64,000 nucleotides of DNA, taken from assembly GCA_963281255.1 (NCBI GenBank), contig OY725498.1:1116001-1180000 (forward strand), in the 5' to 3' direction. Each line of letters starts with the position of its first letter. The stretch's first letter is position 1. The DNA is from Aphrocallistes beatrix (lineage: Eukaryota; Porifera; Hexactinellida; Sceptrulophora; Aphrocallistidae). Under the pieces are notes generated by a model. That model saw only the letters and a program-made list of their open reading frames with translations. It made no database searches and was not told where the DNA came from. Shown in pieces: positions 57,404 to 64,000 of this stretch. Both the position numbers and the translations under genes were made by a program.

Positions 57404-60400
57404 ATGAGATTTCGAGGAAAACTGTTCCTTCCTTGGCGCCAAACTAACTTGTATAACTCAATATTCAGGACACAGCACAACTCAAGACTACACACACATC
57501 TCACAACTGTCAATAAATGGAAAGAGTTCCACTCCCTCCTGAAATCCCTGATCAATTCCCTCCCCCCCTATCCCCTCACCCCTCCTCACACATACAAACC
57601 AAAAGTTGATACGCTGTTGGATCAATTCACACCGATGCTCAAGGAATTGGCTTTTGACATTGAAAGTACAAGAATGATGAGTACACTGGAGAATATGCAA
57701 ACGAATAGATTGTTGAAGTTGGCTACTTTCCTACTGCACAGGCATAGGAGAGCATTGGATCAGAAGAATATGTATCCGGGAGGGAGACTATGCAAAATTA
57801 CTGAAGATAAAGTCAAGCCATTCACAACGTACGCACGTATGTTGCCTATCAGCGTGTAATTCCTATACAGTATATATGGCTATTTAAATGACTCAGCTTA
57901 AGTTGGTAGTCAGTGCTTGGAGACTACGTCCCATTATGGCCGTAGGAAGCGGTGCTGCTAGTAAGGCCATGGTCTTACCAATTTGTTTATAAACTGTATC
58001 AGTTCTATGGGCGATAAGGTGGATGAGCCTTACCACTTTCTATGAGCTTCCGACGCCAATGCTATTATAACGTCTAACTGCGCCAGCCGTTTCAGTAATG
58101 GCGTGACAGTGCATTTAATCTTAGTCTACATCTTTATAGGAAAACTCGACCAGACCCTATCACTATGTGGATATGGCTACCATCCGGAAGGAGCGGGCAT
58201 CAGGATACTGTCGATAGACGGAGGAGGGTCTAGAGGCCTGGTAGCACTCGAACTCATGTCTGCCCTGGAACAGTCCACCGGGAAGAGACTGAAAGATGTG
58301 TTCGATCTGGTTTACGGCACCAGTACCGGAGCACTCATCATCTTCCTGCACTTTGTATGCAACATACAGATCCCAGACTGCATCAAGATATACCGCAAGT
58401 TTAGGTCAGTTATCTCTGTGATTGTATTGTACATATGGACAGAGTATATGCCACATGTATTTGTGTCTAACAATGTAGATCGACTGAGATATGGCCTTCC
58501 AGTTCAGGCTAACTAAGAATTGGCTTTAAATATGAGTACGTGAGTATAGGCATACTAGGAAAATGGTGCACGCTAGACTCAATTGCGTGGTGGAACCAGG
58601 CGGACTAGAATTATTTTCAGATTAGAATATATGCATCGAATGCAGAGATTGCTATCAGTACACAGTATACAATGACAACCCTAGATCCTCCTATCTGAAA
58701 GACTGGCAAAACTGTCAACTCTATACTTCTTACAAGTTCTATATTGGACGTCCTTTCTCTGTTGAAGGTCGCCAAGACTTTCACGGATCATCACACTGTG
58801 TAGATAGCATCCCATCTAGCCTTTCTCACTAGTATCCAGAATAACTGATAATAAAGCAATAGGGTTCTCATCTCTACTGTTCCTGTTAGTTAGTGTGAAT
58901 ATCATTCTAGCTTTTGACGTAAGCTTCTCCACTCCATATGTATTTAACCTACAGCATCGCGAATCCTTACACCACTGCCTCACTGTTACGAAATTGAACC
59001 AAATCTGAATCCAGCCAAGTTCAGATAATCGCGTACTTGGATTCTCGACACTATTCAGAGCATTGCACTATCCTCTCTTAAGCCACGTAATTTGATGGTG
59101 TCATTATCACTGAACTGCATTATCTCCACTTGTAAGGAACAAACTACATTCTATGACTGCGTTATGCATATTTTTTTAAAAAATTATCAAGTTATGTAGA
59201 GTGGGCTTCGCTTAACCCGCCACATTTTCAAACGGACCGTATAATGCACCGCAATTTTCGTCACGAATTCATTCACGCGGTAATAGTATCAGCATATACT
59301 GCTAATAATACAAGTAAGTAGTTTATTTAAATTCCCGATTAGACTAGGAATGTTGCAAACTCGTTTCCGGTTAAGTCATTTTGGGTGGGGAAGCCATGTG
59401 AATGCAGGGTCTTTACTATAAATAGAATTGATCCCAAAACTAATTCGGGATTTATTAATTAATTAATAATCTACCTTTGAACCATACAGATTTGCCTTAA
59501 CCAATTGTGGCGAATTAAGTGGGACACCTTATTCTCACAGAAAAATTATACTTAATTCCCTGGGCGGGACAGGAATTAGTATCCTGACTCGTCCCTCCCA
59601 GGAATTAGCCCTGCTAATTAAGTGGAGTCCAGTGTATTTGAATTTTCATGATTTCTCTTTATATAGAATCTATGCGGTTTTCATTAATTGAAAGAAACTT
59701 AGTTTAATTCGTCGCTGTTACTTTTAACAAGATTTATTATTCCTTTCTTCTCCTTCACAGCTTTTAGTCTAAGGTCATATGTACGTAAATATCTAGCTCT
59801 ATTGCTACATCCACTCGACTCAAGTCTACATCCATGTTTGAACTGTCCCGAATTTGGAATTTGAACCCATTAACAAATTTGATTCATTTCGAGAACACAT
59901 TAATGACAAAAGATGATTTTAACATCTATGTTTAATATTCGTAGCATTAGCCACTTTATTCTGTAAGTATTAAGGCGTCATGTTATTAAAATGTTAGAAA
60001 CTCTCAACCTTTGTATGATTAGTTGGTTTACATATAATTTTCAACTTGGATGGCATCTTAGTACACTGATTCTCTATCAGATAAACACTATTAATACGAT
60101 ATCGCTTTTCGCTGAAAAAATGCTTTGTGAATCCTCTTACATTGCATTTAACGCCATTCTATACTGATCTATCTCCGAACTAATATAGTGGTAATAGCGT
60201 TTTTTTATCGATAACAAGCTTGTGATTACATATCCTAATGCATTCAATAGGACAAAACATGAACTTTGTAGAAATGAAGCACACTCGTTCTACTTGAACT
60301 CATGGAAATACCATTATAACTTGTACTCTGAATGTAAATATATTTTTCTCAGATATCTACACATCTGATTGGGCATTTATTTCAGCTTATACTAATGCTG

Positions 60401-61571
60401 CATGCATTAGTTCTAGCGATCTCCATGCAGTATGGCTAGGTCTAGGCCATTCATAAGTACCTACTCATTCAAAGGTTATGGTCACGAGTCACGACGTTAA
60501 TTGGACTGACCAATACAGTGAGCACGATTAGCCAACTCGTTCAAATTCAAATATCTAGTCTAGTTGAAACTTCCTAATCAAACAACAAGTCTTTAAAGTC
60601 TGAATTAGAATTGTTTCGAGGTGAATGGTGAAATTTAGAACATTTATCTATAATCAAGTTTCTGTTATACTTCTCTAGTCAGCATGTGTTCTGTCAGAGT
60701 CGGTTTGGAGCAGCGAAGCAGTTTTGGAGCACTCACAGCATTTACAATGTTGAGTTATTCCGAGAGTCACTGCTAGAAGAGAAATCTATCGAACTGCCGA
60801 TGTGGGTCATTCCGTCCAGTGGGTCCCAACCCCGCCTAGGGGTGGTAGCGACCCTCCTCTCCGACACGCCACGGCCTTACCTGTTCAGGAACTTCAGAAT
60901 GCCCGCCCTATCTAAATATGTGGGGACGTGTGACGTCACATGGATGGACGCTATTCTAGCCTCTTCTGCAGCTCCAGGCAAACCTAAACTCTTTCTATAT
61001 TTAGAATGCGAGGCCAATTATGGAACATATATAAACGTATTTCTTTATAGGTTACTTCCCTGAGTATCGAATCAAGTCGAATTCGTTCCAGGACGGAGGC
61101 CTAGCAGCGAACAACCCTTCAGCATTAGCTCTGCATGAAGCTCGTCTTATCTGGCCTCAGTACCCCATCCAGTGCCTCGTGTCCATAGGCACTGGCAGAA
61201 TGGATAACTTTAAGTCCTTAGTCGGCTCAGGACAACTCCAAGAAGAAGTAGATCCGCACCCTAGCATGCTCTCAATCAGAGATAAGCTGCGTGTGCTGCT
61301 CTACTGTGTTACTTCCAGCTCTAACGGGACACACGACACGCTATCCGACCTCCTCCCCTTGATAGGGGTCCCATACTTCCGTCTGAACCCTTGCCTCCCT
61401 AAGGAGGTCCCCCTCGACGAATCACGGGAAGAGGAACTCAATTTGATCGTTCATGAGACCAAAAAATACATTAGTCACAATAAATTAAAATTCGCACAAT
61501 TGCGTGAAGTTCTCCTGCGTAAGCCGAAACTTTTACACAACTTTTTTCGACAAATCAAACTTTCCAAATAA
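57404..61571 (+). CDS. PNPLA8: PNPLA8-type calcium-independent phospholipase A2 gamma, 4 exons
   Basis: Exons: 57404-57836, 58140-58404, 60679-60977, 61051-61571; joined about 505 residues. Patatin core: oxyanion loop DGGGSRGL, nucleophile elbow GTSTG, DVTWMDAILASSAAPG, and the catalytic-dyad DGG in FQDGGLAANNPSA, followed by CLVSIGTGRM and VPLDESREEEL. Lipases of this type release fatty acids from phospholipids in mitochondria and peroxisomes. The basic N-terminus (MRFRGKLFLPWRQ) could be a mitochondrial presequence. Human PNPLA8 has 782 residues, so the long N-terminal region is reduced or an upstream exon is missing. Intron 2 is 2.3 kb and mostly featureless, with a Tigger-like MITE end near 59620. 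Intron 3 is GC-AG. Confidence 0.88.
60978..61050 (+). other. Non-canonical GC-AG intron of PNPLA8
   Basis: The conserved SSAAPG-YFPEY junction requires exon ends at CTCCAG / GTTACTTC. The 73-nt intron between them starts GCAAAC and ends TTTATAG. There is no GT that would keep the frame and the conserved residues. Confidence 0.8.
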
Positions 61572-62171
61572 TTTTAACGAATTTTAAACTCTATTCACTG
61601 ACATTGTACTTACAATCTGTATTGTTTAACTCGATTAACTCAAACACTTTTGTATATAATTGCTACAGAAAATGTTTATTGGAAATGAATTCATCGGACT
61701 TTACCACTCGACTGGTATGCTCTTTCTATGATTCATGTAATTCGTTACACCGTTACCACTATTCACATGAGTTAGACTATGTATTATTGTTATTATGCAC
61801 ATTTCAATGGCTACAAAACAATATAGGATATTAGTGCATACTATATAGATATTAATTAAACAGTTCTTATGAACATGAATATTATAATACAGGAAAATAG
61901 TATACCTTTAACTGTGAAGTTTAACAGGTTACTTTGAGAATTTGTAATTTCATAGTTACACTTATTTTTAGTATTTGATGAAGTAATTGTACGTTCCTCT
62001 ATCAATGGAATGTGTTTGTGGACAGTGCATATTCATTGTTTCCAAGTTTAGGCATATATAATATCGTACAAACATGATTTGCTAATTGTGAACAATTGAA
62101 CAGTCATGTATGAATTTGGAAATATGCTCTATGCAATTCTTTATACTGGGAAAACTAGTCTAGGAATTTAA
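61572..62171. other. Intergenic PNPLA8-IMP4, no feature seen
   Basis: 600 bp of AT-rich sequence between same-strand genes. A frame at 61604-61834 has no recognisable features. A (GA)11 microsatellite (62174-62195) follows and touches the IMP4 start. Confidence 0.5.
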
Positions 62172-62173
62172 TC

Positions 62174-62195
62174 AGAGAGAGAGAGAGAGAGAGAG
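62174..62195 (+). repeat. (GA)11 microsatellite directly at the IMP4 start codon
   Basis: Eleven GA units end at the base before the IMP4 ATG and follow TTTAATCAG. If the mRNA begins near that CAG, almost all of its 5' leader is this microsatellite. Confidence 0.9.
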
Positions 62196-63154
62196 ATGCT
62201 GCGGAGGCAAGCAAGACTCCGAAGGGAGTATCTGTACAGGAAAAACTTGGAAGCACAGGAGCACAGTATTTTAGAGCGCAAACGCAAGTTCAAAAGAGCT
62301 CTAGAGGAGGGCGCCTCCATTCCTACAGAGCTGAGGGGACAGGAGAGCCGATTGGTTTCTAAAATGGAGCTAGACGACCCTGATGTGCAAAAAGAGATCA
62401 CACACGAGGTTAGTTGCTTAGTTCAATAATATACGATATTTTCCATAGATCTTTTTTTAAAATTTATTTCCAGGATGATGAGTATGCCTATGCTGGGGTG
62501 GAAGACCCCAAGTTGGTTGTAACGACAAGCCACTCACCAAGTAGCAAACTGAAACAGTTTGCTAAAGAGCTGCGTCTCATCTTTCCAAACGCTCATCGCC
62601 TGAATCGGGGCAATGCAGTGCTCTCACAACTCGTAGAGGCGTGTCAGGCTAACGGCGTCACTGACCTGATAATTGCACACGAACACCGCGGTGTGCCCGA
62701 TGGATTGGTTGTGTCACACTTCCCGTATGGTCCCACTGCATACTTCTCATTGTCAGGTACCGTGATGCGTCACGATATTCCCGACATTGGTAAAATGTCA
62801 GAACAGTATCCACATCTCATTTTTAACAATTTAACTTCTAAAGTCGGAAAGCGGCTTACGAATATACTAAAAAACCTTTTTCCTGTCCCAAAACCTGACT
62901 CGAAGAGAATAATGACATTTTCCAACGATGCAGACTATATCTCATTCAGGCACCACACCTTCAAGCGTTTGCCGCGCAGTAAGAAGATTGAGTTGGACGA
63001 GGTCGGGCCGAGATTCGAGATGAAACCCTACCTCGTCCGACTGGGCACGGTGGACCAGACGGACGGGGAGGTAGAGTGGAGATTGCGTCCTTACATGAAC
63101 ACTGCGCTGAAGAGACTAGCGCTCAGTTCAGCCGAGCCCCCGACAGACATTTGA
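62196..63154 (+). CDS. IMP4: IMP4, U3 snoRNP (Mpp10 complex) Brix-domain protein, 2 exons
   Basis: Exons 62196-62408 and 62474-63154; 297 residues, close to human IMP4 (291). The N-terminus is basic and helical (MLRRQARLRREYLYRKNLE). The Brix domain covers about residues 80-265 with TTSHSPSSKLKQFAKELRL, HEHRGVPDGLVVSHFPYGPTA and DYISFRHH. IMP4 binds U3 snoRNA and pre-rRNA in the small-subunit processome, the same pathway as DDX47. The 65-nt intron is GT-AG, phase 0. Confidence 0.95.
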
Positions 63155-64000
63155 GATGAGTTAGATTCGATTTAACTGCAGTCATTTCAATTAGCAATTA
63201 TTTAAAATATACAGTATATTTCATAGATGAATTTATGCTGAAGAGACATAGTTTATGTGAGTTTATCTTGAACTGCATTACATATCGACCTTCCACTGTT
63301 TTCCAATCATGATTCCCAGAAGATATAATAAGTTGATTACACCCCCACCAATCCCTTTATTTGTTTGGTACACGGAATTATATTACTTCCTGCCATGTGA
63401 GACTGCAAGACGATATTCTATGTAAAAAACTAGTAGGAACAAATTAATGTTACTAAGACACCGGGTCTGAAATTAGACCCAGTTACTATCATTGCTGATT
63501 AGACACAACACAACCTAAATTGTATATACGTGCATTATTATCATAAATTACTTGGTTTTGTTTTTCCTCAAAATATATTTAGTATTGTAACTTCGAACTG
63601 AAAATTTCACATCAATTAAAAAATCTAACAACGCCATTACTAAGCCGTAGTAAGTACCTCCATTTCGCTATTATATCTAGAAACCTTTCTTTCCCCTAAT
63701 TTAGCTACAATTTGAGCTATTAATTAGTGCTGGTATATGCGGTGCATATAATAACGTCAGCTGTTATTGCATAATACTGTCTTTATATCCTCGTGAGTAC
63801 TAAATATGCTTTACTCGATACATAGGTCGATGTTATTTGCACTTTATATTGATTCATTCTTGTTCCAATCTGCTTATCTTTTGGCAGAATAACGAAGAGC
63901 ATAGATCACAATTTAAAGCCATTTCTTACACTAATCGCCTACAATATTAATGTAATTAAGAGCAAGTATAGTTCCATGTCACAGGTATGGTCCTGCCACT
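63155..64000. other. 3' flank of IMP4, no feature seen
   Basis: The last 846 bp are AT-rich with no frame, tandem repeat or inverted repeat that I can support. Confidence 0.5.

Noticed and set aside
61604..61834. 76-residue ORF after PNPLA8
   Set aside because: AT-rich 3' flank with no recognisable features; likely part of the 3' UTR.

Overview
The window is nuclear DNA of a small-genome animal. Spliceosomal introns, a eukaryotic tRNA-Lys with A and B boxes, and metazoan-type single-copy genes (RIC8, NELF-C/D, WASHC5, NPHP1, CFAP53, PNPLA8) exclude bacteria, plants and fungi. CFAP53 and NPHP1 imply a ciliated animal. Genes are dense, several long genes have no introns, genes sit inside introns of other genes, and many start codons lie just 3' of a splice-acceptor-like YAG. 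Together this resembles what is reported for ctenophores (compact genomes, nested intronic genes, spliced-leader trans-splicing). That assignment is inference; another compact early-branching animal is possible.

Layout. 0-2.3 kb: a decayed Tc1-type transposon and a fold-back pair of Helitron-like repeats around a 12-bp palindromic array. 2.4-8.6 kb: RIC8, then a tight same-strand run NKAP, PHD-transmembrane protein, TMEM35-like and TAF7. 9.4-16.6 kb: NEK2 (10 exons), whose 4.8-kb intron 8 holds three complete opposite-strand genes: DDX47, ALKBH1 and NSFL1C/p47. 17-27 kb: a small tail-anchored protein, ARMT1, CFAP53, a class I/II ARF, NPHP1, PUS1. 27-31 kb: POLA2, NELF-C/D (with an exact 60-bp coding duplication) and tRNA-Lys(UUU). 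31.2-34.7 kb: a gene-free block of inverted repeats, palindromic arrays and MITEs. 34.9-44.6 kb: deoxynucleoside kinase, URB2, SEM1, an RBR ubiquitin ligase and SNRPA1 (9 exons). 44.9-55.6 kb: WASHC5 (8 exons), whose 6.1-kb intron 3 holds a 4.6-kb transposon with an unfamiliar transposase-like ORF, smaller elements nested in it, and a 1.2-kb palindromic minisatellite. 57.4-63.2 kb: PNPLA8 (4 exons, one GC-AG intron) and IMP4.

The genes are mostly housekeeping: pre-mRNA transcription and splicing (TAF7, NELF-C/D, NKAP, SNRPA1), ribosome biogenesis (DDX47, URB2, IMP4), replication and nucleotide supply (POLA2, deoxynucleoside kinase), tRNA modification (PUS1, ALKBH1), proteostasis (SEM1, p47, RBR ligase), membrane traffic (ARF, WASHC5) and cilium/centrosome (NEK2, CFAP53, NPHP1).

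The least explained signals are: (1) four tandem arrays of unrelated sequence that share one architecture, an 8-10 bp perfect palindrome plus a variable 1-2 nt linker with a 10-12 bp period; (2) a 19-bp identical motif in the same orientation 55-90 bp upstream of both POLA2 and SEM1; (3) YAG sites a few bases upstream of nearly every start codon; and (4) the transposase-like gene in the WASHC5 intron. Exon boundaries were set by eye from frame, splice signals and remembered family alignments, so single-base errors are possible.
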